Source: Planctomycetaceae bacterium (GTDB lineage: Bacteria > Planctomycetota > Phycisphaerae > Phycisphaerales > UBA1924). Taken from it: a DNA stretch of 32,956 bases. The DNA lies in the NCBI GenBank assembly GCA_021294835.1, contig JAJTDF010000058.1, forward strand, positions 1-32,956. The letters run 5' to 3'. The position numbers and the translations under genes are program-made. Positions 15,168 to 23,325 of the stretch are shown here, in pieces (the first letter of the stretch is position 1; the number at the start of each line of letters is the position of its first letter). The notes beneath the pieces were generated by a model. The model was not told where the DNA came from, did not search any database, and was given only the letters and a program-made list of their open reading frames with translations.

Positions 15168-15767
15168 TCACGCCAGGTTCAGCCTCGCGAACTGCCACGC
15201 CGTCACGATCCACACGATCGCCGCTGCGTACACCGCCGCCATCAGATCGTCCATCAGAATGCCCCACCCCGCCGGCCAGTCCTGCAGCCGGTCGCACGGC
15301 CACGGCTTGACGATGTCCATCACGCGGAACGCCACAAACGCAAACGCGATGGTCAGCACCGTCAGCGGCCCGTTGACCATCGGGAAATGGGGCAGCATGA
15401 TGAGCGTGAGCGCCATGCCCGCCGTCTCGTCGGCCGTCACGCTTGACGGATCCTTGGCGTTGAACACCGCCATCGCCTCGTCACCCCGCCGCACGCAGGC
15501 CAGCGCGAAAACCACGAACACCACCGTCATCGAGATACACCACGCGAAGCCCGCCCACGGCGCGAACGCCTCCCCCAGAAGGCCCGTCCCGCCCGAAACA
15601 TCCGCCCGCCCCGGCAGCCCCACCAGCGCCGTCACCACCGCCGCCACCGCCACCGGCGGCAGCGAACCCCACGTTCCCGGCGCCGGCCGCAGCCGACCCA
15701 GCCCCAGCGAGGTGATCAGCCCCAGACGGGGCGCGAGCCGGTCGAACATCTGACGGTTGGCATCCAT
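15168..15767 (-). CDS. pgpA: Phosphatidylglycerophosphatase A
   Basis: Removes the phosphate of phosphatidylglycerophosphate to give phosphatidylglycerol, in the inner membrane. The 199-residue protein carries all PgpA signatures: GLGRLRPAPGTWGSL (22-36), KDPSSVTADETAG (105-117) with the acidic metal-binding residues, and RVMDIVKPWPCDRLQ (148-162) followed by WGILMDDLMAA (168-178). Three to four hydrophobic segments fit the membrane topology of the family. The ATG at 15767 is used. It lies 19 bp downstream of the M48 protease gene on the same strand, so the two probably form one transcript. Confidence 0.92.
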   Translation of the reverse strand: MDANRQMFDRLAPRLGLITSLGLGRLRPAPGTWGSLPPVAVAAVVTALVGLPGRADVSGGTGLLGEAFAPWAGFAWCISMTVVFVVFALACVRRGDEAMAVFNAKDPSSVTADETAGMALTLIMLPHFPMVNGPLTVLTIAFAFVAFRVMDIVKPWPCDRLQDWPAGWGILMDDLMAAVYAAAIVWIVTAWQFARLNLA

Positions 15768-15786
15768 GGTCCAACCTTAACACGCC

Positions 15787-16803
15787 TCACCACAGCCAGT
15801 CCGGCCCAATCTCCCCCACCGCCACCGGCCGCCCCTCCGCCGCCGCCTCGGCACAGTGGGCGCACCATGTCGCCGGGTTGCCCAGTTCCAGCAGGGCCGC
15901 CCGCACCGCTTCCCGATCCGGGGGCGGCGGCAGCATCGCCGACCGCCGCAGATACCGCTGCCGGAACTCCGCCTCCCGCTTCTGATACGCCGGGTTGTTC
16001 TGCGTGTTGGCGAACGTCGTCCGCAGCAGTTCGTTCACCCGCGCAATCCGCGTCTCCGGCAGCGGGTGGGTCGCGAACATCTCCGCGGTCGCGCCGCCCT
16101 CGCCCCCGCCCGAGGCCTCCTTGAGGATCTGCATCACCTCAAGCTGCCCGCGCGGGTCGTACCCCACCTTGGCCATGTACCGCATCCCCAGCGCGTCCGC
16201 CTCGCTCTCCTGATCGCGGCTGAACTTCAGCGTCACCAATTGCCCGCCCACCGTCAGCCCCACCACCGCCCCCTCGGCCACCACCTCGTCCTTCACTGCC
16301 GCCGACACCCCGATCGCCGCCCCCGCCACCAGCACCTGCGCAATCGTCGACTGGCCGATCCGCTCGCTGGTGTGCCGCGCCGTCACATGGCCGATCTCGT
16401 GCCCCAGCACCCCCGCCAGTTGCGCCTCGCTGGTCATCCGGTCCGCCAGCCCGCGCGAGATGAACACCTTCCCGCCCGGAAGCGCAAACGCGTTGATCAC
16501 CTCGCTGTTCAGCAGTGTGAACTCCCACGGCAGCCCCGGGTTGTCCGTCTCGGTCACCCGGGCCAGCTTCTGCCCGATCTCCGTCACGTACCCCGCCAGT
16601 TGCGGGTCGGTCACCGCCCCGCCGAACTCCGCCGTCAGCTCCGGCTTGGCCTGCGTCCCCAGCGAGATCTCCTGGCTGCGGCTGAGCGCTGCGAACTGCG
16701 ACCGCCCGGTGGTCGGGTTCACTGTGCACCCGCCCGCCAGAACCGCGCCCGCCATCCCCACCGCCGCCACCGCCAGTCCCAGCCAACCTCGCGTCATGCC
16801 CAT
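15787..16803 (-). CDS. M48-family metalloprotease, predicted lipoprotein (BepA/LoiP-like)
   Basis: A zinc endopeptidase of the cell envelope, probably in outer-membrane or periplasmic protein quality control. The 338-residue product begins with a lipoprotein signal ending LAGGC (Cys26). It has the zinc motif HEIGH (His135, Glu136, His139) and the third ligand in ESEAD (Glu199), followed by THPLPETRI, typical of the M48C group. No TPR repeats of full-length BepA are present. Residues 310-325 contain WCAHC, an unusual CxxC near the C-terminus. The start at 16803 is favoured over the open frame to 16884 because GAGGAG lies seven bases upstream. It precedes pgpA and is divergent from ubiE. Confidence 0.9.
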   Translation of the reverse strand: MGMTRGWLGLAVAAVGMAGAVLAGGCTVNPTTGRSQFAALSRSQEISLGTQAKPELTAEFGGAVTDPQLAGYVTEIGQKLARVTETDNPGLPWEFTLLNSEVINAFALPGGKVFISRGLADRMTSEAQLAGVLGHEIGHVTARHTSERIGQSTIAQVLVAGAAIGVSAAVKDEVVAEGAVVGLTVGGQLVTLKFSRDQESEADALGMRYMAKVGYDPRGQLEVMQILKEASGGGEGGATAEMFATHPLPETRIARVNELLRTTFANTQNNPAYQKREAEFRQRYLRRSAMLPPPPDREAVRAALLELGNPATWCAHCAEAAAEGRPVAVGEIGPDWLW

Positions 16804-16893
16804 GGTGCGCTCCTCGCAGCCGGCCCCGCTCAGGGGCCCGCAGGCCTGAGCATATCGGACAATCCCACGCCCGCGATGCACCACCCCGGCTCA

Positions 16894-16918
16894 CCCCCCG
16901 CCCCCGGGCCCCCGCCCC
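16894..16918 (-). repeat. G-quadruplex motif between the M48 protease and ubiE
   Basis: Plus-strand C runs at 16894-16899, 16901-16905, 16909-16913 and 16915-16918 give four G runs of 4-6 with loops of 1, 3 and 1 on the strand that is sense for the protease gene. It lies about 90 bases upstream of the protease start and 32 bases before the ubiE ATG. Confidence 0.6.
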
Positions 16919-16949
16919 GGTCCGCCCGCCGCCGATACCATCGATCCGG

Positions 16950-17789
16950 ATGCCCGACCACCCTGCCCCCACCGGCGCACAACCACAACCCGCTTTGTCC
17001 CCCTCCCCGGCCGCCCCCGCCTGGTCCGATGCCGATCTCGCCGCCTCGCCCCACGCCCACGCCGCCAAGGCCGACAAAGTGCGGGCCATGTTCGCCGCCA
17101 TCGCCGGCTCGTACGACCTCAACAACCGCGTCCACTCCTTCGGACGCGATCAGGCGTGGCGCCGCTTCGCCGTTCGCGCCGCCGCACTCAAGACCGGCGA
17201 CCGCGTCCTGGACGTCGCCTGCGGCACCGGCGACCTCACCCGCGCCTTCGCTCAGGCCCGCCCCGTCGCCCCCCAGTCGGTCCTCGGCGTGGACTTCACC
17301 CAGGCCATGCTCGACGTCGCCGAGCGCCGCCGCCAGGACGACCTCCTCCGCGAACGCGACCCCCAGGCCGCCGAGCGCATCGCCTACCGCCTGGGCGACG
17401 CCATGGCCCTGCAACTGCCCGACGCCTCGTTCAACGTCGTCTCCATCGCCTTCGGGCTTCGCAACGTCAACGACCCCCTGGTCGCCCTCCGCGAGTTCCA
17501 CCGCGTCCTGGCTCCCGGCGGCCGGCTGATCGTCCTGGAGTTCGACCGCCCCCGCCTGCCGATTATCCGCCAACTCAACGACTTCTACACCGGCTGGGTC
17601 ATGCCCCGCACCGCCAGCCTCATCGCCCGCGACCGCTCCGGGGCCTACCGCTACCTCCCCAAGTCCGTCGCCACCTTCTTGACCGCCGAACAGATCGGCG
17701 AGTCCTGCCGGCGGGTCGGATTCTCGGACCATCGCTTCCACCGGCTCACCTTCGGCGTGTGCATCTGCCACATCGCCACCAAGGGCTGA
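16950..17789 (+). CDS. ubiE: Demethylmenaquinone/ubiquinone C-methyltransferase
   Basis: Transfers a methyl group from S-adenosylmethionine to the quinone ring, the late step that gives menaquinone (or ubiquinone). In a planctomycete menaquinone is likely, so menG is an equal name. The 279-residue protein starts with about 35 residues of Pro/Ala-rich extension. It then shows the family signature SYDLNNRVHSFGRDQAWRR (54-72), SAM motif I VLDVACGTGD (86-95), GVDFTQAML, AFGLRNV and the C-terminal FGVCICHIATKG. It is divergent from the M48 gene. The pair of ubiE and nuoC in the window touches the same respiratory chain but they are far apart. No Shine-Dalgarno is evident. Confidence 0.9.
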   Translation: MPDHPAPTGAQPQPALSPSPAAPAWSDADLAASPHAHAAKADKVRAMFAAIAGSYDLNNRVHSFGRDQAWRRFAVRAAALKTGDRVLDVACGTGDLTRAFAQARPVAPQSVLGVDFTQAMLDVAERRRQDDLLRERDPQAAERIAYRLGDAMALQLPDASFNVVSIAFGLRNVNDPLVALREFHRVLAPGGRLIVLEFDRPRLPIIRQLNDFYTGWVMPRTASLIARDRSGAYRYLPKSVATFLTAEQIGESCRRVGFSDHRFHRLTFGVCICHIATKG

Positions 17790-17794
17790 GCCGG

Positions 17795-17819
17795 CCCCCC
17801 ACCCCCCACCCCCCGCCCC
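17795..17819 (-). repeat. G-quadruplex motif with three one-base loops downstream of ubiE
   Basis: Plus-strand C runs of 6, 6, 6 and 4 (17795-17800, 17802-17807, 17809-17814, 17816-17819) are separated by single bases A, A and G. The complement is among the most stable G-quadruplex arrangements. It begins five bases after the ubiE stop codon. Confidence 0.7.
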
Positions 17820-17879
17820 GGGACCCAGACCGCCCCGAACGAGTGAATCTGGGTAAGGCTTCTCAGGCAATCCACTCGC

Positions 17880-18071
17880 ATCTCCGCCAATTTCGCGCGT
17901 TTTCTCTCGCACATTTTTGATCTTGTTATAGAATCTTGTTGGGCTGGACCGCGCCCTTGTCGCTGAGTGCGCGATCCGGCTCCCACCGTTTTTCGGTTGG
18001 CCCGTCCCCGTTGCCGGCCGTTCGACGTCCCGTCGCGCGGCCAAACAGAAGAGAAAGAAGGAGAGGACATC
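17880..18071 (+). promoter_or_regulatory. AT-rich promoter region and leader of the dockerin-bearing protein
   Basis: A marked drop in GC occurs at about 17905-17940, with TATAGAAT at 17927-17934 as a possible -10 element; no good -35 is present at standard spacing. The leader of roughly 130 bases ends in a purine-rich stretch with AAGGAG at 18058-18063, eight bases before the ATG at 18072. The low-GC island and strong ribosome-binding site suggest high expression. Confidence 0.4.
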
Positions 18072-19844
18072 ATGCGGAATCGTCGTTCCCTGCTCGCCGT
18101 CGCCCTGCTCGCCGGCACCGCTGCCCCTGCCTTGGCGCAGCAGAACCTCTATCTCGTCCGGTCGATCGATCTTTCCCCAATCCACCAGAACCGCTACACC
18201 AGCGCGGACAACCTCACCAACGGTTCGTTCTTCTACTCCGGCAACCAACCCACCGCTGTCGAGTTCGACGGCACCAACCTGTTCATCGGCGGCTATGTCG
18301 CTAACGCGCTGGATCAGGCCGCCCCCGGCGGTTACAGCGACAGCACGCCGATGCCCCGCGCCGCCCGCCCCGGCACCCCCAACGTCCTCGACACCTTCGG
18401 CCTGACCACCAACCCGCTGAACCAGCAGCCGCTGGTCGCTGGTGACTTCCTCACCCAGGTGGTCGACAACGACGGCTTCCTCACCGGCCGCTTCTGGGCC
18501 GTGCAGATGGTCAAGATCACCCTGAACACCGATGGCTCCCTGAGCTACGTTGCCAACAAGTTTGGCCGCGACACCTTCAGCGACCCCGCCTTCGCGACGC
18601 CCGAGCTCTCCAGCTTCACCGTTGCCCCCGGTGTCATTGACACCCCGGTCGGCGGCTTCACCAACATCAGCGGCATGGACTTGGATGCCCGCACCGGCCG
18701 CCTCCTGGTCAGCTACGACGCCCGTGCCAACAAGACCGGCAAGATCCGCATCTTTGACGTCTCCACTCAGGTCAACCCCATCCTGCGGGCCCCGGCTCCC
18801 ACCAACGCCTTCTTCTCCTCCGCCCGCGCCGGCATCGGCGGCGCCGCCTGGGACTATGGCCCGACCGGCACCGGTCTGAGCTACTCGGTGTACCCGATCG
18901 GCCAGGGTGTCAGCACCTTCTCTGAAGCAAGCCCCCTCACCGGCACCGGCCCGGTGGTCGCCTTCTTCAACGTCTTCTCCGGCGGCCCGGCCGCGTTCGG
19001 CCCCCTCGCCCTCGCCCCCGGCCTGCTCGACTACACCCCGGCCCTGCCCAACAACGGCTCCGGCTTCCCCGCCGCTACCACATCACCCAACTACGTCTAC
19101 ACCGCCGGTGACAACAACATCGGCTTCCTCCCCCAGAACAACGGCCCCCGCCTCGTCGACTCCGGCACCGACACCACCTGGCGCGACATCGACATCCACC
19201 CCGACAACGGCGCCATCGTCGCCCGCGTCCAGAACGACCTCTTGGTCGCCTACCGCTCCGCCAACGGCTCGGTGGCCCCCGATCAGCGCTTCCGCATCGC
19301 CGCTTCGGCCCGCAACACCCAGATCGCCACCAACGTCAAGCTGCTCACCGGCTTCCCCGGTGGTGACGTCGCCATCTGGAACGATCGCGGCACCACTCCC
19401 GGCAACCTCGGTGCGGTGAAGCTCCACCGTCTCGACTACGCCAACCCCACGGTCGCGCCTTCTCAGATCTCCGTCAACTGGCTGAACGCCGACGGCACCC
19501 CCTTCTCGATCACCGCTGGGGCCCGCGTGTTCGACTTCGCCTGGCACCAGCCCTCCCAGCGGCTGGTCATGACCGACTTCGATAACCGCCGCGTCTACAT
19601 CTTCACCACCACGCCCCCCGGCCCCTCCGCCTGCAACATCGCTGACATCGTCAGCATCGGCGGCAACCCGCCCGCCGACGGCCTGCTCACCGGTGACGAC
19701 TTCAACGCCTTCATCGCCGCCTTCGCCGCCGGCACCTCCCTGGCCGACGTCGTCGGCATCGGTGGTCAGCCCCCGGCCGACGGCCTGATCACCGGCGACG
19801 ACTTCAACGCCTTCATCGCCGCCTTCGCCGCCGGCTGCCCGTAA
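18072..19844 (+). CDS. Secreted protein with C-terminal pair of dockerin-like repeats
   Basis: A 590-residue exported protein. Residues 1-22 form a signal peptide ending PALAQ. Residues 23-520 are a beta-rich region with many Asn, Thr, Gly and Phe and recurrent YV/FD/DI strands; its spacing suggests a beta-propeller-like fold, but no named domain is certain. Residues 523-590 contain two 34-residue copies of a dockerin-like EF-hand motif (ADGLLTGDDFNAFIAAFAAG and a near-identical second copy). Such tails are typical of planctomycete secreted proteins and probably mediate calcium-dependent attachment or complex formation. The start at 18072 is fixed by AAGGAG eight bases upstream; the open frame before it is leader. 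A strong terminator follows. Confidence 0.85.
   Translation: MRNRRSLLAVALLAGTAAPALAQQNLYLVRSIDLSPIHQNRYTSADNLTNGSFFYSGNQPTAVEFDGTNLFIGGYVANALDQAAPGGYSDSTPMPRAARPGTPNVLDTFGLTTNPLNQQPLVAGDFLTQVVDNDGFLTGRFWAVQMVKITLNTDGSLSYVANKFGRDTFSDPAFATPELSSFTVAPGVIDTPVGGFTNISGMDLDARTGRLLVSYDARANKTGKIRIFDVSTQVNPILRAPAPTNAFFSSARAGIGGAAWDYGPTGTGLSYSVYPIGQGVSTFSEASPLTGTGPVVAFFNVFSGGPAAFGPLALAPGLLDYTPALPNNGSGFPAATTSPNYVYTAGDNNIGFLPQNNGPRLVDSGTDTTWRDIDIHPDNGAIVARVQNDLLVAYRSANGSVAPDQRFRIAASARNTQIATNVKLLTGFPGGDVAIWNDRGTTPGNLGAVKLHRLDYANPTVAPSQISVNWLNADGTPFSITAGARVFDFAWHQPSQRLVMTDFDNRRVYIFTTTPPGPSACNIADIVSIGGNPPADGLLTGDDFNAFIAAFAAGTSLADVVGIGGQPPADGLITGDDFNAFIAAFAAGCP
19641..19835 (+). repeat. Tandem 102-bp repeat encoding the two dockerin-like motifs
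   Basis: Unit 1 starts at 19641 and unit 2 at 19743. The 3' third of each unit (the GDDFNAFIAAFAAG part) is identical at the DNA level except for silent changes, which suggests recent duplication or strong constraint. Confidence 0.85.
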
Positions 19845-19878
19845 CCGGCTCCGCGAACGCCCTTCCAGTCCGTTCTCA

Positions 19879-19914
19879 CCAGCCCTCGGCCCGTGCCGGG
19901 GGCTGGTTGTTTTT
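19879..19914 (+). terminator. Rho-independent terminator after the dockerin-bearing protein
   Basis: CCAGCCC (19879-19885) pairs with GGGCTGG (19900-19906), extended inward by about five pairs to a CCGT loop, then TTGTTTTT at 19907-19914. Confidence 0.9.
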
Positions 19915-19979
19915 GCACCGCCGTCAAACCCTTCTGCCCTCGCTCAGCCAACCACGCCAGCGCAACGACAGCCCCGCAC

Positions 19980-19997
19980 GCCAGAGTGCACTCTGGC
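19980..19997. repeat. Perfect 18-bp palindrome between converging genes
   Basis: GCCAGAGTG is followed directly by its reverse complement CACTCTGGC. It lies 32 bases beyond the crtN stop codon on the minus strand and is not followed by a T tract on either strand. It may be a protein-binding site or a 3'-end hairpin (GCCAGAG/CTCTGGC with a TGCA loop). Confidence 0.55.
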
Positions 19998-20028
19998 AGC
20001 GAGAACCCATCCGCTTCCACCGATCCGC

Positions 20029-21633
20029 TTACACCGCCACCGCCGAACGCTCCGGGCTGGCCTCCACCGTTGAGGAGGGCAGCGTCCGCACCGGCCAGTT
20101 CGCCGCCGCACCCATCCGCTCGGCCAACCTGGCCGCCGCGATCTGGCTGGACAGGAAGATCACCGGCAGCCCGCTTCCCGGGTGCGTGCCGCCGCCCACC
20201 GTCCACACGTTCTCAACCCCGGCCAGTTCGTGCTGGGGCCGCAGGTGCAGCATCTGGTTCAGCCCGTGCGCCAGGTTGAACGTCGCCCCGAAGTTGATGT
20301 TCTGGCTCCGCCAATCTTCCGGGCTGTACTCCACCTCGGTGCGGATGTGCCGTGTCACGTCAAATCCGACCAGTTGGCTCACCCTCGCCAACGCCCGCCC
20401 GCGCAGGTCCGCCGCCTGTGAACGCCAATCGATCTTCCCGTCCTTGAGGTTCGCCACCGGCACCAGCACATACAACGCGCTGTGCCCCGCCGGCGCCATC
20501 CCCGGGTCCAGCCTCGCCGGATTGCACACGTACAGGCTCGGGTCCGCCGACAGCACGCCCCGCTGCGAGATGTCCGCCAGATTGCCCTGGTAATCACGCG
20601 AGATGTAAATCGTGTGATGCGGCAGGTCCACCGGACGGTCCACGCCCAGATACAGCATGTACGTGCTGCACGAGTAGTTCATTCCGTCCAGCCGCTTGTC
20701 GCTCCACGAGCCCAGGCCCCGACGCAACTCCGAGGGGATCAGGTTCTTGATCGCCCACGACGCGTCCGCGTTCAGTGCCACGTGCGCGTGCGCCCGCCGC
20801 TGCCCGCCCACCACCACGCCGTCCGCCCGCCGCCCCGTGAAGGTGATCCGCTCCACCGGCTCGCCGCAGCGAATCTCCACGCCCATCTCGGTGCACGCCT
20901 TGGCCATCGCCCGCGTCAACTGGTTCAGCCCGCCCTTGACGTGCCAGATGCCGTACTCGTACTCAATGAACGGCAGGATCGAGAACAGGCTCGGGCAGTT
21001 GTACGGGCTCATGCCCAAGTACTTGCTCTGGAAGCTCACCGCCATCTGCACGAACGGGTTTCGGAAGTACCCCCGCAGGTAACTGTTCACCGACTTGGTC
21101 GGGTGCAGGTGCGGCAGGGCCGCCATCAACTTCGGGTCCAGCAGGTCCGTCAGCGACCGGATCGGCTTGCGGAGAATCGGCTCGAACACGCGAAGCTTGG
21201 TCCGGTTGTCGGCGATGAAGGCCGCGAAGTTCGCCCCGTCCTTCGCGTCGATCGCCGAAATCCGACGGCTCATCTCCGCGATGTCCTGCGTGCAGTCCAG
21301 CCGCAGCGCTGGTCCGTTCTCCCGCCCCATCTCCAGCCGGTACATCGGGTCCAGCCGCGTCAACTCCACATAGTCGCTCAGCCGCCGGCCACTGGCCGCG
21401 AAGATCTCGTCCAGCACGTACGGCATCAGAAAGAACGTCGGCCCCTTGTCAAAGGTGTAGCCGTCCCGGACGATCGCGCCGGTCCGCCCGCCCACCTCGC
21501 CCGCCGCCTCATATACCGTCACCGGAATGCCCCGCCCCGCCAGCAACATCGCCAGCCCCAGCCCACCCGGGCCAGCCCCGACCACGGCCACAGATTCCCG
21601 CGCCGCGGCCCCGTTCAACTTCGTGCTGTTCAT
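20029..21633 (-). CDS. crtN: C30 carotenoid desaturase (dehydrosqualene/squalene desaturase, CrtN type)
   Basis: An FAD-dependent enzyme predicted to introduce conjugated double bases-of-colour (double bonds) into a C30 isoprenoid such as squalene or dehydrosqualene. The 534-residue product has the N-terminal dinucleotide-binding VVGAGPGGLG and GYTFDKGPTFFLMPYV. Several segments parallel staphylococcal CrtN rather than CrtP: SPYNCPSLFSILPFIEYEYG, the HVKGGLNQL region, MNYSCSTYMLYLGVD, DPSLYVCNPARLDPGMAP and the C-terminal GGGTHPGSGLPVIFLSS. An in-frame ATG at 21657 would add eight residues. The gene is divergent from aldH. It is assigned the desaturase role here because the other FAD protein (23326-24963) resembles CrtP more closely. 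Confidence 0.85.
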   Translation of the reverse strand: MNSTKLNGAAARESVAVVGAGPGGLGLAMLLAGRGIPVTVYEAAGEVGGRTGAIVRDGYTFDKGPTFFLMPYVLDEIFAASGRRLSDYVELTRLDPMYRLEMGRENGPALRLDCTQDIAEMSRRISAIDAKDGANFAAFIADNRTKLRVFEPILRKPIRSLTDLLDPKLMAALPHLHPTKSVNSYLRGYFRNPFVQMAVSFQSKYLGMSPYNCPSLFSILPFIEYEYGIWHVKGGLNQLTRAMAKACTEMGVEIRCGEPVERITFTGRRADGVVVGGQRRAHAHVALNADASWAIKNLIPSELRRGLGSWSDKRLDGMNYSCSTYMLYLGVDRPVDLPHHTIYISRDYQGNLADISQRGVLSADPSLYVCNPARLDPGMAPAGHSALYVLVPVANLKDGKIDWRSQAADLRGRALARVSQLVGFDVTRHIRTEVEYSPEDWRSQNINFGATFNLAHGLNQMLHLRPQHELAGVENVWTVGGGTHPGSGLPVIFLSSQIAAARLAERMGAAANWPVRTLPSSTVEASPERSAVAV

Positions 21634-21709
21634 CGGTCTGCGTCTTTCTGAGCTCATGGTGCGGACATCGCGGCCCGCACACCGGTGCCGAAGCGGAAGG
21701 TGGGAAGGC

Positions 21710-21750
21710 CGCAGGAATCCCTGCGTCGGCTCGCTTCGAAGGTATAGTAC
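21710..21750. promoter_or_regulatory. Possible shared promoter and operator between crtN and aldH
   Basis: The palindrome CGCAGG-AATC-CCTGCG spans 21710-21725. TATAGT at 21743-21748 is a five-of-six match to a -10 element reading toward aldH. On the other strand TACTAT (21749-21744) could serve crtN. The palindrome falls about where the aldH -35 should be, so a regulator bound there could control both directions. Transcription from TATAGT would start near the ATG at 21757, giving a nearly leaderless message. Confidence 0.4.
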
Positions 21751-21756
21751 CGCCGG

Positions 21757-23268
21757 ATGCTGGTTTCTGCACCGGGGCATCCACTTCTTTCCGTCCGCAC
21801 CGACCCGCTCATGAACCACTGGCCTCTGGGGGATCGCCTTGCCTGGCTCAAACGCTTCTCGGCGCTGCTCGCAGCCGATGCCGAGAACCTCTGTGCACTT
21901 GTGCACCAAGAGGTCCACAAATCCACGCTGGAAGCCCTCACCGGCGACCTTGCCCCCCTGCTTGACTGTTGCGCCTGGCACCGCCGCTACGCCCCCACAA
22001 TCCTCGCCCCCCGCCGCACGCCGGGCCGCGCCCTGCTCGGCCTCGGCCAGCGCCACCGCACCGCCCGCGCCCCGCTGGGCACCGTTGGCATCATCGCCAC
22101 CTGGAATTACCCCTTGCAACTCCTCGGGGTCCAACTGGTGCAAGCCCTGGTTGCGGGCAACCGCGTGATCGTTAAACCCTCCGAGCGTTCGCCCCGCTCT
22201 CAGGCCCGCCTGCTTGCTCTGGCCCACGCCGCCGGCCTCCCCGCCGGACAACTCACTTCCCTTCCCCCCACCCGTCAGGCCGGCATCGATCTTCTCCACA
22301 ACCACGCCCTGGACCACGTCATCTTCACCGGCTCCACCACCGTCGGCCGAACCATCGCCCGCTGGGCCGCCGAGAACCTCGTCCCCAGCACGCTGGAACT
22401 CTCCGGCAACGACTCGGCCATCGTGCTCGACGATGCCGACCCCGCCCTGGCCGCCCGCAGCATCTGGTTCGCCGTCACCATGAACGCCGGCCAGACCTGC
22501 ATGGCCCCGCGTCGCGCCATCGTCACCCGCGCCGCGTATCCGCAGTTCCTCCGCCACCTCGGCCTGCTGGCCGGCGGCGCACGCCCCATGCGGCTGATCG
22601 ACGAACCCTCCGCCCGACTGGTGGAACACCTGGCTGCCGATGCAGTCGCCCGGGGCGGCCGCCCCATCTCCGGCGTTCTGGAACCCGCCCACGGGCCGAA
22701 TATCCGCCCGCTGGCCATCGCCGACTGCCCGGCTGACTGCGCTCTGGCTCAGGGCGACCACTTCGGCCCGGCGCTGGCCGTCATCACCGCCGACACCAAC
22801 GACCACGCCATCCGAGTGCACCGCCAGTTCAATCAATACCTCGCCGCATCGCTGTACAGCTCCGATATCCGCGCAGCCAAAGCCCTTGCCCCCTCGCTGA
22901 ACGCCAGCGTCGTCACCATCAACGACTCGGTCATCCCTACCGGGCACCCTGGGGCAAGCCTTGGCGGCGCTGGGCCGTCCGGCTGGGGGGCCTCACGAGG
23001 CGAGGCCGGACTGCTCGCCCTCTCCCGCCCGCTGATCATCTCCACCACCGGCCGCCTGCTCCGCACGCCCACCTCCCCTCCATCGGCCCCCATGCTCGGC
23101 CACATGTTCTGGTTCATCAAACGCTGGCACCGCGCGGCTGCGTCGAATACGCTTCCCACGGAGTCCACTGCGGCGCCGTCGCTTGACGGTCCCGCTCTGC
23201 CCCCGGACGCGACCCCCGATCTCGCCCGTCAAACTCGTTCGGACCACCCCGCCCGACGGTCCACCTGA
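21757..23268 (+). CDS. aldH: Aldehyde dehydrogenase, predicted carotenoid-aldehyde dehydrogenase
   Basis: An NAD(P)-dependent aldehyde dehydrogenase, here inferred to oxidise the terminal aldehyde of a C30 carotenoid to the carboxylic acid, as AldH/CrtNc does in staphyloxanthin synthesis. The 503-residue protein has TWNYPL (115-120), VKPSE (139-143), FTGSTTVG (190-197), the general base in TLELSGND (Glu214) and the catalytic GQTC (Cys248). The C-terminal 60 residues are a proline/alanine-rich extension after the fold ends. An in-frame ATG at 21811 is an alternative start. It lies between crtN and crtP, which is the main support for the substrate; the motifs alone show only the superfamily. 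Confidence 0.85.
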   Translation: MLVSAPGHPLLSVRTDPLMNHWPLGDRLAWLKRFSALLAADAENLCALVHQEVHKSTLEALTGDLAPLLDCCAWHRRYAPTILAPRRTPGRALLGLGQRHRTARAPLGTVGIIATWNYPLQLLGVQLVQALVAGNRVIVKPSERSPRSQARLLALAHAAGLPAGQLTSLPPTRQAGIDLLHNHALDHVIFTGSTTVGRTIARWAAENLVPSTLELSGNDSAIVLDDADPALAARSIWFAVTMNAGQTCMAPRRAIVTRAAYPQFLRHLGLLAGGARPMRLIDEPSARLVEHLAADAVARGGRPISGVLEPAHGPNIRPLAIADCPADCALAQGDHFGPALAVITADTNDHAIRVHRQFNQYLAASLYSSDIRAAKALAPSLNASVVTINDSVIPTGHPGASLGGAGPSGWGASRGEAGLLALSRPLIISTTGRLLRTPTSPPSAPMLGHMFWFIKRWHRAAASNTLPTESTAAPSLDGPALPPDATPDLARQTRSDHPARRST

Positions 23269-23325
23269 TCGTCCGGGTTTCCACCTTACGCTTCGGGCGT
23301 GATCAAACCAGGGAGTAGCTGGAAC

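Noticed and set aside
21658..22947. Upstream extension of the crtN frame across aldH
   Set aside because: The FAD motif and homology begin at about 21590; the extension is antisense to aldH, which has its catalytic Glu and Cys.
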